From Pampus argenteus (lineage: Eukaryota > Chordata > Actinopteri > Scombriformes > Stromateidae): a stretch of 64,000 nucleotides of DNA. The position numbers and the translations under genes are program-made. The stretch lies in contig CM072870.1 in NCBI GenBank assembly GCA_036937835.1, positions 20,798,001-20,862,000 on the forward strand. Reading direction: 5' to 3'. The notes beneath the pieces were generated by a model. It was not told the DNA's origin. It did not search any database and saw nothing but the letters and a program-made list of their open reading frames with translations. Position 1 is the stretch's first letter. Every line of letters begins with the position of its first letter. Of this stretch, positions 11,444 to 24,470 are shown piece by piece.

Positions 11444-12260
11444 TTGACTTAAATCTATATTTAATGTTCTATTCGGTGAACTGTCATGGAAGAGATATCT
11501 GGTTAATATACAGTCACACGTACACACTGAGACCTTCTGGTTAATATTGCACATGGGTCATGTACTGCTATTATATTTAGTGGTTTGAATTTATATATAT
11601 ATACACATATATTAGAGTAATGCTAAAATATGCTGAGTGGTAAAGATGATGAAATAAAATTAAAATAAAAAAAACTTTATATTATTAAATATTAATCTGA
11701 CCTGATCTGAACTTCTGTAAAATGCTTAATGTTCAGATGATATAATCAGTGGTACAAATGCCTTTTAACACCTTATTAACTAATTATGACAATATGCCAC
11801 ATGTTCCTTTGATGATGATGAATCGTGTAAAGATAAACTGAATTTAATGTGAATAAGGCGTAATTGTTTCTCAGTGGAGCAGATCAGTTGTTTGACAGAG
11901 AGAGAGAAGCAGTTTTATGATCTCACACACTGCGATGGTTTTGTAAATGAGGAGCTACAGTCACACAATGTAACCTGTCAAAAAAAAAACAACCAAAAAC
12001 ATAAAACACGTGCTTCTGTTGACGTACAGCATGATTTACATCATGATTTTTTAGTGTTGCGGTGTTAACTGTAATGTTAACTGCTACCCAGGAAGAATGC
12101 AACGCAGTAAGAAGATACTGTATGATTTTTATCTTTACTGACACAGGGGAGCAAATTACGAGAAGGCCCTCGAGGGCTGCGTACTGGAGAAAAGTGTGAA
12201 CCCTGTGGTTATGTAATAATTGTCTATCCTGATTCAATACACCACAGAATTTTTTTTTTT
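11444..12260. other. Unique AT-rich non-coding DNA
   Basis: No gene or repeat family recognised. A 104-codon minus-strand frame at 11923-12237 has no domain. Confidence 0.45.
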
Positions 12261-12819
12261 TTTAACTTCTCTGAAATCAAGCTGCAGCAGGAAATTTGCC
12301 AGTATTGTTTGACCACCAGAACAAAAAGCGTCTCCACCTTGTTAGCCTTTCAGAAACAGGATTTAGTGCCTCCCGGCTGGTTTTTTCTTTCTCGTGGGAT
12401 ATATTAGGCTGTATATGGTAAAAGTCTATTATGTCATTTTCACTTTTTCCTCTTGCCCGACTTCTGAAACTGAATCCGGGAACAAAGACATAAGAACTCA
12501 TTTGATTTCATATTTGAAACTGGACATGGACGTTACTCAGCTGGTTCTTGTATGCGGTTTGTCACATTAATGACCAAACGTGTGCATTTCACATGTAAGG
12601 ACTTACAACAGGCCCAGATGTGTGACAATATTACTGCAGTTGACCAACTATCGCTGCCCCAGATCTCTCATAGCGACGGCACTCTCTCAGGTATCAGCAG
12701 CTCGAGGCTCCGTTCATGTGGCACAGATTTAATTATGTGGTATATTTAGACATATTTTAAACTGATCTGAGCAACAGTAAAAGATGATAGAGTTCCTATA
12801 TTCCAAGATAAAGCACAGC

Positions 12820-13380
12820 TCCAGTCAGAAAAGTAGATAATCCGGTTGACTACGTTTATCTCCGCTGGATCCTGACAGCTCCAGACATGTCTCCACTTGT
12901 AGTAATTAAATTATACTCATCATCAGTTGCCTGCCAACGTCTTTTGAATCACCAAAAGAAAACAAACTGCGCCTCTCGGGTTGACACTTTTTTGGGAATG
13001 TCCATCCTCCGATAATATTTACAGTCTGCGATTGGCGGTGTACACGGCACCATATGGTCCAAGATTCCTGCAAAGCTTCCTGGGAAGGGGGGGAATAATT
13101 CAACTTGTCACATATGCTCAGAGGCCAGTCCACAAGGATTTATCACTAATTCAAGTGGTTTTCTAAACTGTTTGAATTGCAACCATAAAGGCTGTACTTT
13201 TCCACCATAATCTTCTTACGTGTTGCCATCTGCACCACAGAAGACTTAATGTTGATCCAAAGAGGAAGTGGCCAGCAGGACCTATGATCATTGTTAATGG
13301 GTAGTTGGGGGGCCATTTAAGTGAACTTGCTGAGGGGTCGGACAGGCTCATTGAAGCGGTGGTTACTCTATCCTGCAGTG
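12820..13380. promoter_or_regulatory. Candidate conserved non-coding block
   Basis: Complex sequence with AGTAATTAAATTA near 12901 and a perfect palindromic STAT-type TTCCTGGGAA at 13077-13086. Short frames on both strands lack domains. Constraint is inferred from composition. Confidence 0.27.
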
Positions 13381-14340
13381 TGAGATAATGAATTATTCCG
13401 TGGAAAGTGTATATCCCTCAGTCACTCTGGTGCACACATATGCTAAAAGTCCAAACGTATGTGGAAAACAGGATTTCTGAGACTCCCTTCAATTTCTCAG
13501 CGAGAAAAATGACACTTTTAACTGAACAACTGGGAAAAATTCAAGAGCAAGAGCACTGATGCATGCATGCATACATGTCCCATAACCCTGCAATAGTTGA
13601 AGACATGAACAGTATGTAGCTCTCTATGATTATGTTCAATTTGTTTGTGCACTAGTGCAAAAAAAAATATGTGCAAAACAGAATTAAGGCAAAAAACTGT
13701 TTGACAGGGAACCTCTAACTGAATCTGTGTTCCCAAAGTATACTTGTGCAATAAAATATAAAACGGTGCATAGACTATGCATCATGTGAACATTAAAATG
13801 GGATTCAGTGGTGGAGGATGAGGAGGAGGGGGGGTGAGGGGGCTTTAGATATGTGCAACTTCATCCTCTCAGGTGATAATTAACGCGACAGGAAGCTGAC
13901 GCAGGCGCATGTGAACGTTAACAAGCTGACACTAGAAAATATCCGTAACACATTTCATAAGGACCGATTCAAAGTCTACACCTGCAGCAGGCTTGAAGAG
14001 TGGAGGCCAGATGCTGCAGCACCTGAAGGAAACAGTCGGGACCGAGGTGAGCCCAGCAAGTAGGAGTTCAGTTCAGGATATCTGTCCAATGCCCGAGAAG
14101 GAATCGAACATCTCAGCGGATGGTGTCGGCCAGGTGCGACCCAACAACCCTCCTGCCTGCCTTTCTCTAGACTCTTAAATGGTTTAGGGATTGTGAAACT
14201 ACACCTACGGCGGAAGGATATCCTGATATCGACATTTGTTTTCCTTTTATTCAAACACATCTGCAGCTCTGTCAGTTCCTACATGTCGTTACGACTCCGG
14301 TTGTTTGTCCGTGGTGTTGATGTCGAATGGCAGCATTGTC
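13381..14340. other. Unique non-coding DNA
   Basis: A minus-strand frame of 94 codons (13976-14260) and a plus-strand one of 61 codons overlap, but neither shows a domain. A GGA/G-rich patch lies at 13815-13840. Confidence 0.4.
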
Positions 14341-14367
14341 CACACACACACACACACACACACACAC
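14341..14367. repeat. (CA)n microsatellite
   Basis: A 27-base CA run is seen directly. Confidence 0.97.
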
Positions 14368-14981
14368 GTAACGTTTCTTCTGCTTTCAGTGTTTCAACAC
14401 CATTAATGTGTATCTATAAACCCCGTTGTGCGATTGTTTTAATACTTTCACTGTAGTTATGAATATGTTTCAAATTCCTTTTTGGCTGCAGCTTTGACTC
14501 TAAGAGAAACTTTTGATAATTCTTCTTTGGTGGTTTAATTAAGAAAACATTTGTTGTTTTTTAACGACGCGCTGCCACCAAACCTAGCTGGACGTAGCTT
14601 TGTTGTCGGTCGATTCTTAACTTTCCCATGAATTATTTTCTTTTGTTCACCAAATGAGTCAATTAATTTCCATTAAAAGAGTCGCAGAGTCTGGTGAGGC
14701 TTTTATTCCACCAGACACACACACAGTCGAGTTGCAAATCCTTGTTTACTCCATTTTCTGTGCAGTTATCCCTCTAGCTGCTCTTATTCTAGTTCACAGT
14801 CTTGTAATCTAGCACAGATTAGTCGAGTTATTCATTACAGAGTGTGTCTGTTGACGATTGCAGAGCTTATCCAGTGTGATTAATGTTGGGTTTGTGTAAC
14901 CACCAAAGCAAACACAGACTGGTCTTTTAAAGGGTCTCTGCCACCGAAGGGATGCATTTGAAGCGTATACTTTCTATATGT
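14368..14981. other. Unique non-coding DNA
   Basis: I see no gene, repeat family or clear regulatory cluster. Confidence 0.5.
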
Positions 14982-15004
14982 CACACACACACACACACAC
15001 ACAC
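14982..15004. repeat. (CA)n microsatellite
   Basis: A 23-base CA run is seen directly. Confidence 0.96.
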
Positions 15005-17780
15005 TGTGCGCTGTTTAGAGTTTTTCTGTTAATGATTTGTCCATGAACAAATGAAGCCACTGAGGTATGCAATTTTTTTATTACATTCTTCGTGGTTTTG
15101 CAACTGCACCGTCCCGAAAGAAACCGAATAATTCAAACGTCTTTTTTCATCTTTTGTGCGTTGCGAGAAAGTCGTCCAATAAGTATAGTCGTTAAAATCT
15201 ATTCGCTTGGTTGTCATTAACAAGATGAATTTGTGTCCTGCAGAGAAGATGCGGGATTAATGCATGCACTAACCATCACTCTACGTATATTTGCTTCTGG
15301 TTGGTTCCCTCCTCTGTTGGCTGACACTGGATTTGATTTATTCATTGTTGATACAAAATATTATGCAGGAAAGATTCTCAGGTAGGTTTAAATTTGTAGA
15401 TGTATCACTGTTAAAATCCTCTCTTCTGTGACACAGGCATATCACTTGTAATTCTCTTCTACATTGTCCGCATTCGTGTGTGTATGCTTGTCTACATGTG
15501 CACCCCCGTTGGTGAGTATATTCATGGATACGCACATAACGGTATGTATGCACATGAAGCCTCTACACTGTTTCAGCTCAGTGTTAGTATTGGACACTGG
15601 CAATTCCCCCGAGGCAAGGATCCGCTCTCCACCCAAACAATGAGGTGCAGCTTTTGCTCTCTCAGTGAACGAGTGGAAGCAAGCCCGTTCAGGAGGTCAG
15701 CTCCGAGCTGTTGACATTGCTCCCTGGTTGCCTGTAGTTCTGGGCAGAGCCTCATTATCACAGGGTCTGCTTGGAAGAGAGTGGGCTTCGTTAGGAAGCA
15801 GCTGTCAGTGCTGAGGGGGCGAAGGCAAAGGGAAAGAGCAGATAAAGTAGAGCCTAGCGCTGCGGTCCATTCGCAGCGGCGCTGAAGGCCCGGTTGGCTG
15901 CAGTGTTATAGTCAGCTTTTGTGTGTGCGTGCATGTGTAATTGTGGTCAGTGTGTGCCGGCGTGTGTTTGTGCATGCGAGTGTCATGTTAATCTTGTGCA
16001 AGTACAGTAAGAACTGTAGTAGTACACTTGTCTTACTGTCAGTACTTTGTTTCTCTAACAGAGGCGTTGTATGTACTGGGTAAGTACTTATGTGCTGTGA
16101 TGTCTGCTTATTTTATTTCTATATTTTAAAATTGTGCACATAAATATATATATAATATCTATAAATACCATATAAAAAGCCACTGACGAAGATAAATCAT
16201 TCACAGAAAACACATCTGCACAGGGATTATGTGCATTTTGGTCTCAAAGGACAAAGGATGAAGTCAGAATAAGTATTTCTCTTACGTTGCCAGTGTGGCT
16301 TATGTTTTCACTTACATTTTTGGCATATTTGCTTGACTTGAAATTTAGTCATCTGTGCCAGATTTTGAAGCATCTCTTTCAAAGTGAAAAAAAAAAAAAA
16401 AAAAATAAGAATAATACTATAAGGACATATGTGAGGAAAGGGGCCAAGGAAGAAAAAAAAATAATTACAAATGCTGAAAGCCATTTTTCAAGCATTATGG
16501 GAAACAAGAAGAAATGCATGGTGAAAGTCTGCAGTGTGTCTCAGGTTTCATGTCTGTCACACTCGATCAGTGACCGGAGCTAATGAGATGCTACATGCTG
16601 CCTGGAAAACTGCTGTTCTGGTGCACATTAGAATCTAGGGAATTCCAAAAATCTAGCATCTGGTGAAAAACAGAGCAACCCTCTGTGGCACAGCGGTCAT
16701 TAACTTCTGGGATTTACTGAGATACGATACCCTGTTGAGAAAAAGTTTCCACACTGATGAGAACAGTTCTTCCTAACTTTACCAATTTTCTGCCCAGCGG
16801 ATGCAACACGAGTGAGGAGCCAATGCCTTTCTATTAGGAAATGTAATGGATATTAAATGATGGCAGTCAAATAAGTATGTGAAGGCACAGTGGAGTGGAT
16901 TAAGTCACAGATCAGCAAGTTGTAGGAACAGGAGAAGGATTGATATACTTTTGAGCAGTGACTTATAATATAGCGTGCAAGGATTATATTTAAAAAGGAA
17001 TCGAATGTCAGCGTGGCGAATGTGAGGTTGTATTTTATTCTGTTGACCGTTTATTCAGCTGTGAGTTTTACAAAATATACAACAGTTAACACTGACATTA
17101 ACAGTTTTACATTAGGGTCACGATTGACAACCGTTGTTAGACAGAAAAATCTGACAAACACTGCCAGAGACAAAAAAAATGAATCTGCAGCAGTTTTAAT
17201 TGTAATTGTAATTGAGTAATTTGCAGAGCAGAAATGCTGTCAGCCTCACAAATGAGAGGATATGATGCTTTTATTTGCCACTCATGGTATTAAACTGAAC
17301 ATCTTTGGTATTGTGACTATTGGTCGGATAAAAACAAGCCATTTGATGATATTACTCCTGTCTCTGGGAAATCGCTATGGATATTTTTTAACTATGTTAT
17401 CATTCTAAACATTGATAGACAAAATATTTAATTACTGACTCTAATAAAAATGCAAAAGTGAAAAATGCAACAAAAGAACATACATGCATACATCATGCAT
17501 GTCTCATGATATGATCCTCATTTCTTCAGTGGTTCTGTCTTTGTTGTTAAAATAACTGCTGTGATCAATTTAGACCACATTTTATATACGGTATTAATTT
17601 TCTTAAAGTAATTGCCAAATCGAATTACGGGGGAGTTATGTAATACACAATAAAAGATAAAAAAAAGGTACATTTATTTATATATAGCATGTTTCAGCAA
17701 TAAGGTGATTCGGTGCTTTTCTGGGCTGTTCGGTCGTCTCCCTCGACTTAACAGTTCAAATTGTTATGTTCACACACTGC
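15005..17780. other. Unique non-coding DNA
   Basis: A poly-A run (16386-16405) and a short (TA)n at 16145-16155 are the only repeats of note. Complex patches near 15600-15900 and 16600-16830 may be regulatory, but they carry no diagnostic motif cluster. No exon supported. Confidence 0.45.
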
Positions 17781-17789
17781 TTGTGCGGT

Positions 17790-18145
17790 GATGACTCGGA
17801 TGCCAGTTGATTACAGGTAACGCAGGGCCTTACCCAGCGACAACATGGTCCCACCTTGATTACATTTCAACCAAGGTAATCCTTCAGAAGATAACAACTG
17901 GCCCAGGAAACATTTTCTATTGTTATAAGTCTGAAAGCCTCGCCGCTCAGTCACTGAACTGCTGCTGTCTAATCAATGGGGATCTTTAATAGTAATTTCC
18001 AGGCACCCCGATGCTATTGATTTCAGTCGACAAACATTTCACTTTGATCATTATGATCCCGGGCTTTGCAGGGGTTTCCGGGCTTAGAATTGGTCTTCAA
18101 ATTGCAATCTAGTGATGGCTGACACTTTGTGACTGTGTCCAGAGG
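17790..18145. promoter_or_regulatory. Candidate conserved enhancer
   Basis: About 350 bases of complex, repeat-free sequence. GATTAC-type cores occur at 17809 and 17858, TAATCAATGG at 17969, and CTTTGATC (TCF/LEF in reverse) at 18042-18049 next to ATTATGATC. Homeodomain plus TCF content suits a developmental enhancer. Alignment is needed to show constraint. Confidence 0.38.
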
Positions 18146-18231
18146 AATTGAATTGCATTTTTAAGGAAATGTAGCACACAAACAAGTTAACATTCATGAA
18201 AAATTGAGTGTGAGTTTTTCTGTTTTTTATA

Positions 18232-18252
18232 TGTGTGTGTGTGTGTGTGTGT
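18232..18252. repeat. (TG)n microsatellite
   Basis: A 21-base TG run is seen directly. Confidence 0.95.
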
Positions 18253-18284
18253 CTAATATGCATTCTCTTTAATCCACTGTGTCA

Positions 18285-18660
18285 AAACTTGTTGCCAGCT
18301 TGAGCTCGCAAAATTTTCCCCCCTTCCCCTCCTAGCCCTTCAAATGGTTCATTAATTTCCCGTACGCCCGTTGGTTAGCCTTATTGTTCAGCAAACCAAT
18401 ATCATATGATGGGAGAAAGAAACACAGAAGGAGCTCTGGAGACTAATTAGAAGTCCTCAAACTTAAAAATCTGTTCAAAGTCTTGTTGTTGCCAACACAC
18501 AGAGGCAGTGACCCGGGGTCTCATTTAATGTTTCTAAGTATCTATTAATGTTCCTTGGGTTATGTTTAGAGCTCAGGGAGGCACAGGAGCAGGAGCTGAT
18601 GGATGAGAAACATTAGACGCCCGGCAGGCTCTGAACTCTAATATAATGCAGTCATATGGT
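18285..18660. promoter_or_regulatory. Candidate conserved enhancer
   Basis: Complex block with CATTAATTTCC, GACTAATTAGAAG (a palindromic CTAATTAG homeodomain site near 18442-18449), TATTGTTC SOX-like sequence and AAACCAAT. It contains no simple repeat. Inferred from composition. Confidence 0.35.
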
Positions 18661-18765
18661 TATTTTATTTATTTTTTTCTTTGGTGTACTTCATTACATT
18701 TCTCTTTGCTTGATTATGTTTCTATTTAAATAATTTATGGTTCCATTTCTTTCAGGTTTCTCTCA

Positions 18766-18782
18766 ACAAAAAAAAAAAAAAA
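18766..18782. repeat. Poly-A run
   Basis: An uninterrupted A run of about 17 bases is seen directly; no SINE or LINE body precedes it. Confidence 0.9.
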
Positions 18783-18789
18783 TCAATCA

Positions 18790-20450
18790 GTGGCTGTCTT
18801 ACCAGAGATAAGCATGCCTTATTAATGTTAGATCCCTATCGTGTCCGGGAGGACCACCAGCACTGCTGCTGAGTCTGCTGATAATTGACATTTTCTCTAG
18901 ATGAGGGTATTTATCATTCTATCATTGTCTGTGGGAGGCCCCACTGCTGACCAGACCCATACAATATTCGGAGAAAGAAGAAGAAGAAGAAGCTGGGATT
19001 GTGCACTCTGTATCCAGTATGCCATGCAGTATTCATGTTACCTCACCAGAGGAGGAAAAAGTTTGTTTCTTAAGGGAGACATGGAAGGATTTCCATTGCA
19101 AAGCAAAAGCATTGAGGAGAATAATGCGGGTTGAACGTGGCTTTTTGAAAAGGTGATATGCACAAAGTGACCTTTAAATCTCACTCTTTCTTTCTTTTCT
19201 TTTTTTTTTGAATCACTTGGGAGGTGCTTTTCAGCCGACCATTATCCCTCCTCCAGAGGACGTTGGATATTGCAAGCATCCACCTGCACCTCACACTGAT
19301 AACAGTATATACATAATATTGACAGAGCAATGTCTTTTATATAACCGCATTTTATATTGCATAATTTGGAGATTAAGGCCTTGAGTCGCGTCATTCTGTG
19401 CAGATTCGGATGGATCTCAAAAATAAAGACACCTTGTAATCAAAGCTCTGCCCGTAAAGCTCAGTACAACACTGACTGAAAGCCGCACTTGGTTCATTTT
19501 AAGCATCTATGGTAACGTTTCGATTCGGATTTGATGAGAAAGGGGTAAAAAAAAAACAGCAAATTGTTAGAAAGCTGCAGTCTTTTCTGACAAATTGGTT
19601 TAATAATACAATCACTATTGTCTGAACAGTGAGGAGCGAGCGGGGTTCGGCTCGCAGACAGGACCAAACGCAGCCTTTGAGAAAAGAAGCGCTTTAATGT
19701 TGCTAATCAAATCAGAGACGTAAAGCCAGCCCAGTCATTCGTTTTAACACTGTTTGACTGCCATTGTCTGTGGCACGTGATATTAGATGCTACACAGCCA
19801 AAGATGGAAAGCTATAAGGAGTAAGAGACATGATGCATTACTAAAAATTAGTTCTATTGGGAGAGAAAATGCATTTTGAATGAGATCACTGTAGCTGCAT
19901 TTGACACACTTCATTTCATCCTCATCTGTCAGGTTTAGTGTCAGATGATGGTGGATGATGTGCACGGCTTAATGGCAGGAACGTGACGTCTTATGAAGTT
20001 TGAACGCTGACTGAGTGACTCCAGGTTTCTGAGCATAGCTGTGGTCACTGCAATTCACTTCATATATAAGGGTTTTTTGTTGTTTTTTTATAGCTCTCAA
20101 CATAACCCATAAAAAGAAACATTTCCAGAGACAAAAAAAAAAGTCTGGAAAAAGTTTGGGAATTGTGTGGAAATTGGAACTTGAACAAACAAATGAAGTA
20201 GTTTTCCATTTGTTGACTGTACATTGAGACATAATCACTGTGATCTTTAAGTCTGTCTTCTAATGCGGTCTAACTAAAGCTAACAACAACAAGCAGGGTG
20301 GAAAAAGTCACAACAACTACAGCTGTTGGGTTTTTGGATTTGTCTTCAGGTTGCTGCGGCTGCTGCTTTGGTTTTAGTCTGCCTTTAGTCTGAGCTCTCT
20401 GCGTGTGCATTACAGTAATTTGCTGTGGTAGAAATGTCTTATTGTATAAT
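18790..20450. other. Unique non-coding DNA
   Basis: A (GAA)n at 18974-18992 and scattered A/T runs are present. No gene supported. Confidence 0.45.
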
Positions 20451-20454
20451 CCAT

Positions 20455-20710
20455 ATACCTTACCCGGCAGCCATGAACATCATCGTGACACTCGCGCTGG
20501 GGCGAAGGGCTGAACAGATTTTGTTTTTCTCCCCCATGACGTACAAAATCAGATTACAGACGTCTGATATAAGACTTTATTAGCACTGCGCTCGTTTAAC
20601 CCTGCGTGCACAACAATCAACGACTCGGAGTCGACGATGTGAGAAAACCCGTTTGTTCCCGTCGCCCGTATCACTCATCAAGGCGCTGCGATTCATGCCA
20701 GCAGTAAAAC
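20455..20710. other. CpG-enriched patch
   Basis: This interval has more CG dinucleotides than its surroundings and includes the perfect inverted repeat CGACTC-G-GAGTCG at 20621-20633. It could be a small unmethylated element. There is no promoter layout or exon next to it. Confidence 0.25.
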
Positions 20711-21265
20711 TTTATTATATAGTATTAATTGTGTATAATAAAAATAAAAAAAAGCTAGAAACCAGCTATTTGCCTCCACATAGATACATACATCACACCC
20801 TCAACATCTGGCCTTCATTGGCCTAATTATTGCAAGTAATGAGATGCTAATTTCCAATACTCGTACCGCACGCATGAGCGGCCAGATTCATGTGAAACAG
20901 AACTTTATGACACAACTGATAAATATAAAACATCTTACTGGTGGTAAACATTAAGCAAGCGAGGGAAAAGAAAGAAAACACGAAAACGTTGGGGGAGGAA
21001 CGCGGTGATGATTAACGCTGCTTTTACATAACTGCGCCTGAAGGATGGTTTTCTTTCGCTCTACTGTTTGCTGTTTTATCAGATCAGCAGTAATTAATGG
21101 TCAAAATCAACTGTAGACGCCAGTGTTGTCAGAGCTGTCATTATTCAACTATGCAATCCGTGTCAGCATACGAGCATGAAGTAAAAAGTAAAATGAGTAC
21201 TCATATCAGATTTTGGTTAACTTTCCCTTTTGTCTGGCGTCTGTGACACACTGATGCACAATGTG
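20711..21265. other. Unique non-coding DNA
   Basis: Nothing specific seen beyond A-rich patches. Confidence 0.5.
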
Positions 21266-21269
21266 CAGT

Positions 21270-21560
21270 TGTTAAGTCTGAGATCGGCGTCCTGGGAAAT
21301 AAACTAGCTCAGTGCGGCAGTGTAAAAATTGGCTCTGAATATCTCCCCCCGAGCAAGGCCCAGAGTCTCCCCCAGCCCACGTTAAAGAATTGATCTCTCG
21401 GGGCGATTCCATCGCAGCAAGATAAATGAGTTAAGCAGCAAACTGTTATTTCTCAACACATAATAATAATGATATAGAATCGCCTGCTTCACCTACCTGT
21501 TGATAAGACAGAGGTAACCACCCCATTATTTGTAATGGCTTCCATCTGTAACGGCATTTG
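21270..21560. promoter_or_regulatory. Candidate conserved non-coding element
   Basis: Complex, repeat-free sequence with AAGATAAATGAG and GATAAGACAG (GATA-type) and short C runs. Proposed from composition. Confidence 0.3.
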
Positions 21561-22165
21561 TATAAGAAGAGATATAAATAAAAGAACGACTGGTAATAAA
21601 GATTAATGTGATCAGACTCGTCTCAGATGACTTAATGCAGAGTTGCATAAACAGTATTTTGGGTTATTAAATAAGTTTTTCTTGATTGACCTTCACTGAA
21701 AGGTTAAAGAACAGGTGAGGGGAAATATTAATGTTACCCAGACAGCTGTCGAAGCTTTTCAATAGTAAATGGTGAAGAGGCGTTTGCAGTCGTTGGAAAA
21801 CTCGGCGCTGTGTGCAACCTACACTTACAAATAATGAACTGATTTCAATTAAACTGAACTGAAATGGCTTTAAATTACAGCAGTGAGGTTGATAGTTTTA
21901 TTTTTTGTTTAGCAGATAGCTTCAGCTTTCATTGCTAAGTTTTTACATATTTGCAGCAGAGGTTTGCACCTCGCTGTAATACCGTGAACTGAATTGCGTT
22001 TCTAATACTCAAAGCTATAACGGCAAAATAATTACAAATTCTAAAACTGAATTGCAACATCACCATTTATTTTTTGTTTCCTCTTTTGTCTGGAAAACAG
22101 GATCTCGTTCTTTGCAATATTTCACACGAGCAGTTGAAAAGCTTTTTTTTTTTTGTTAAATCACA
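21561..22165. other. Unique AT-rich non-coding DNA
   Basis: No gene, repeat family or strong motif cluster is seen. Confidence 0.5.
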
Positions 22166-22169
22166 GTAG

Positions 22170-22585
22170 TCTTTGACTCATGAATTATTTCCCCGGGTTA
22201 CTGATGTCTTTGGCACTTGATCTCCAACTCCGTCTAGAGGGTGGATTTGAATTGATGTGACTAATGTAAAACAAGGCCAACTGTCAGATGTAAGCCAGTC
22301 ACTGCTAGTGCACTTTTGCACCCTCCATTTCCAAGGCATAATGATGCATAGCCATCACACTTAAGCCCAGTCTAGTGCCTACATATGGAAAAGGTGTCAG
22401 TTGCAGCGAAAGGAAATTATGCAGTCCACTAGTTCCCTGTCTAGCGTGGCATCTCAGCTGCACAGCGCTCTCCCTGAAGAAGAGATGACATGTTTATGAG
22501 TTATTCCCCTGATGGGGTCTACACCTAGGAATACAGACTTGTCCTTTACCCCTGACTGGCCCACTGAGGGAAGCCGATTGTGAAT
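22170..22585. promoter_or_regulatory. Candidate conserved enhancer
   Basis: More than 400 bases of complex sequence. They include CATGAATTATTTCC, GCATAATGATGCAT, an NK2-type CACTTAAG near 22359, CATATG at 22382 and AGGTGTCA (T-box half-site type) at 22392-22399. The motif mix suits a mesodermal or cardiac-type enhancer, but that assignment is speculative. Confidence 0.36.
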
Positions 22586-23170
22586 AACTGAATAAAAAAA
22601 GATTTATAAAATATTCTTTTCAAACCAAACCGACTATCGAAGCGACCGAGCTGCTTAATAGTTATTCATAAAGTCTAATATGACACTGAAGAAATGTAAC
22701 CCCACCCTCCCCCTTCATCCCCTCCTCTTCCTCTCTCTCATAATTCATATAATAAACTCAACCTTGGGAGTTTGATAATTTTTCCTACCGAGTTATAAAA
22801 ATACCGGCAGATGGATGCAGAATATTAGAAATTAATCACGACATACCACTCATGTTAGAAGCAGACGTACAATGAATATTAAGTGCTTTGAAAGCTCGCA
22901 GGCGTGGAGTGTGAATGTTTGAGAGTCACTTGAACGACAACAAGCTGACCCCGAGGGCTGCTTCTCTTTTGTGGCCGAATGTTCGACTTTTACAAATCTC
23001 CCGCGTTCGAGCATGATTCCTTTCCCGAGTGGCAACTAGTTGAACATTATACTCAAAGTGTGAAGTAAAACTCGCTATTAGTTATAAACTTATTCAGCCA
23101 TTCTACGAAATCTGCTTACGAAATAGATATAGAGAAAATACTATACTAATAATGTGTTACCAGTAACGTG
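22586..23170. other. Unique non-coding DNA
   Basis: A pyrimidine-rich patch at 22700-22740 is the only marked feature. A 61-codon minus-strand frame at 22850-23035 has no domain. Confidence 0.45.
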
Positions 23171-23176
23171 ACATAT

Positions 23177-23214
23177 GATATATATATATATTTATATATG
23201 TATGTATGTATGTA
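23177..23214. repeat. (TA)n/(TATG)n compound microsatellite
   Basis: TA units pass into about four TATG units; read directly. Confidence 0.93.
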
Positions 23215-23398
23215 TTCCACAGTCTTGGATGAAAAAAAACATGGGTTTTGAAAAGAAGAGGAAAATAACCTGTAATAATTTGTCCCTCCAGTCGTGTGGA
23301 GATGCTGCTGTGGTGTTCCTCTATTTGTCACTGTCAGCCTCCAGACTGAGGATATGAGAAGGCGGCGGAAAGAATGGGAGCGGCGGGGTGGGGAGGCG

Positions 23399-23450
23399 TA
23401 GCAGTAGCAGTAGTAGTGGTGGTGGTGGTGGTGGTGGTGGTGGTGGTGGT
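23399..23450. repeat. (AGC/AGT)n-(GGT)n trinucleotide repeat
   Basis: About six AGY units run into eleven GGT units. The proline/leucine-rich minus-strand frame here is a repeat artefact. Confidence 0.96.
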
Positions 23451-23716
23451 GAGAGGAAGGAAGGGGGAGTGTGAAGAAAACGCTGAAGTATGTGATTAAG
23501 AATAATGAGTAAAAAATTGCATAAAGCCTTCTCCCAAATCACATATCAACTCCACGCCTGGCATTATCCCTGAAGCATCTCATCAGTCCTGGACCAAGTC
23601 CCCATCGCTCTGCGATGCGAGTACACGCGCCCACCCACCCACACACAGTCCATTAGCAGCTAACATGAGCCAACATCTCTCCCTTCTTTCTCTTTCTCTT
23701 CTTCTCTCCCTCTCTC

Positions 23717-23739
23717 TGTGTGTGTGTGTGTGTGTGTGC
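23717..23739. repeat. (TG)n microsatellite
   Basis: A 23-base TG run is preceded by CT-rich sequence from 23680; read directly. Confidence 0.96.
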
Positions 23740-24440
23740 ATCTATCTTTCTCTCAGTGGATCTACATACATACAAAGGCAAGAACAAGACCTGTCAGGTT
23801 TCATATCAATGCGGTGACCCTCCTTTTCCTCCCCTTTTTGCTGCTGTTCCACCACTCCAGCAAACACAGCCAGGCCTGTCTGTTATCTCCAAACCACTGT
23901 TTGGAGAGGCATCTCTATCAGAACAGTGGGAAAACATCCAATGCATATCAATTGGAAGACTTTGATTTTTTATTTGTTCTGCATTTGCTCTGTCTTTGCT
24001 ATGGTACATGGAAATGACAGCAGGGTCCACTGTATAAACTCTCACGCCACTCGATTCTTTGTTGGCTTTCGGTGGAGAAATTCAATCTGTAAATGTTGAA
24101 TACGTCGGGTCATTTTGCCTCACGCGTCCGTCGTTGTTACGCAATATATTAGATGTGCAACTGAGGGGGGTCGAAGGAGCGTTGAAGATACTTAAGCAAG
24201 AAATAAAATAAAGCTTTTATATATTCACTTAAAGACATTTCTAAATGTTAAGCAACCCATAAACCCGATAAAAAATTAAAAATAAATAAAAAATAAATTG
24301 GATTATCAAGTTGTTACAGCTAATCTCTCAGCAAACATTTACTTTCTTATTCATACAGCAGACAAAAACATTTTCCTTTTTCTCACCACATATCCAATAT
24401 TCACTCCCATATTTATTCCCGGTCTGGTTTCTTGATACTG
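23740..24440. other. Unique non-coding DNA
   Basis: Frames of 80-100 codons on both strands at 23718-24045 begin inside the TG repeat and have no domain. A-rich sequence follows at 24260-24300. Confidence 0.45.
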
Positions 24441-24446
24441 AGAGAG

Positions 24447-24470
24447 AAAAAAAAAAAAAAAAAAAAAAAA
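24447..24470. repeat. Poly-A run (24 bases)
   Basis: Uninterrupted A run; no retroposon body is recognised upstream. Confidence 0.95.

Noticed and set aside
11202..11554. Tyr-Ile repeat frames
   Set aside because: Produced by the (TA)n tract, which has no stop codon in any frame except at its edges.
14368..14700. Search for a CRISPR array, operon or prokaryotic gene cluster in the window as a whole
   Set aside because: Repeat content, absence of long frames and fish-type transposons show vertebrate nuclear DNA; no spaced identical repeats of CRISPR type occur anywhere.
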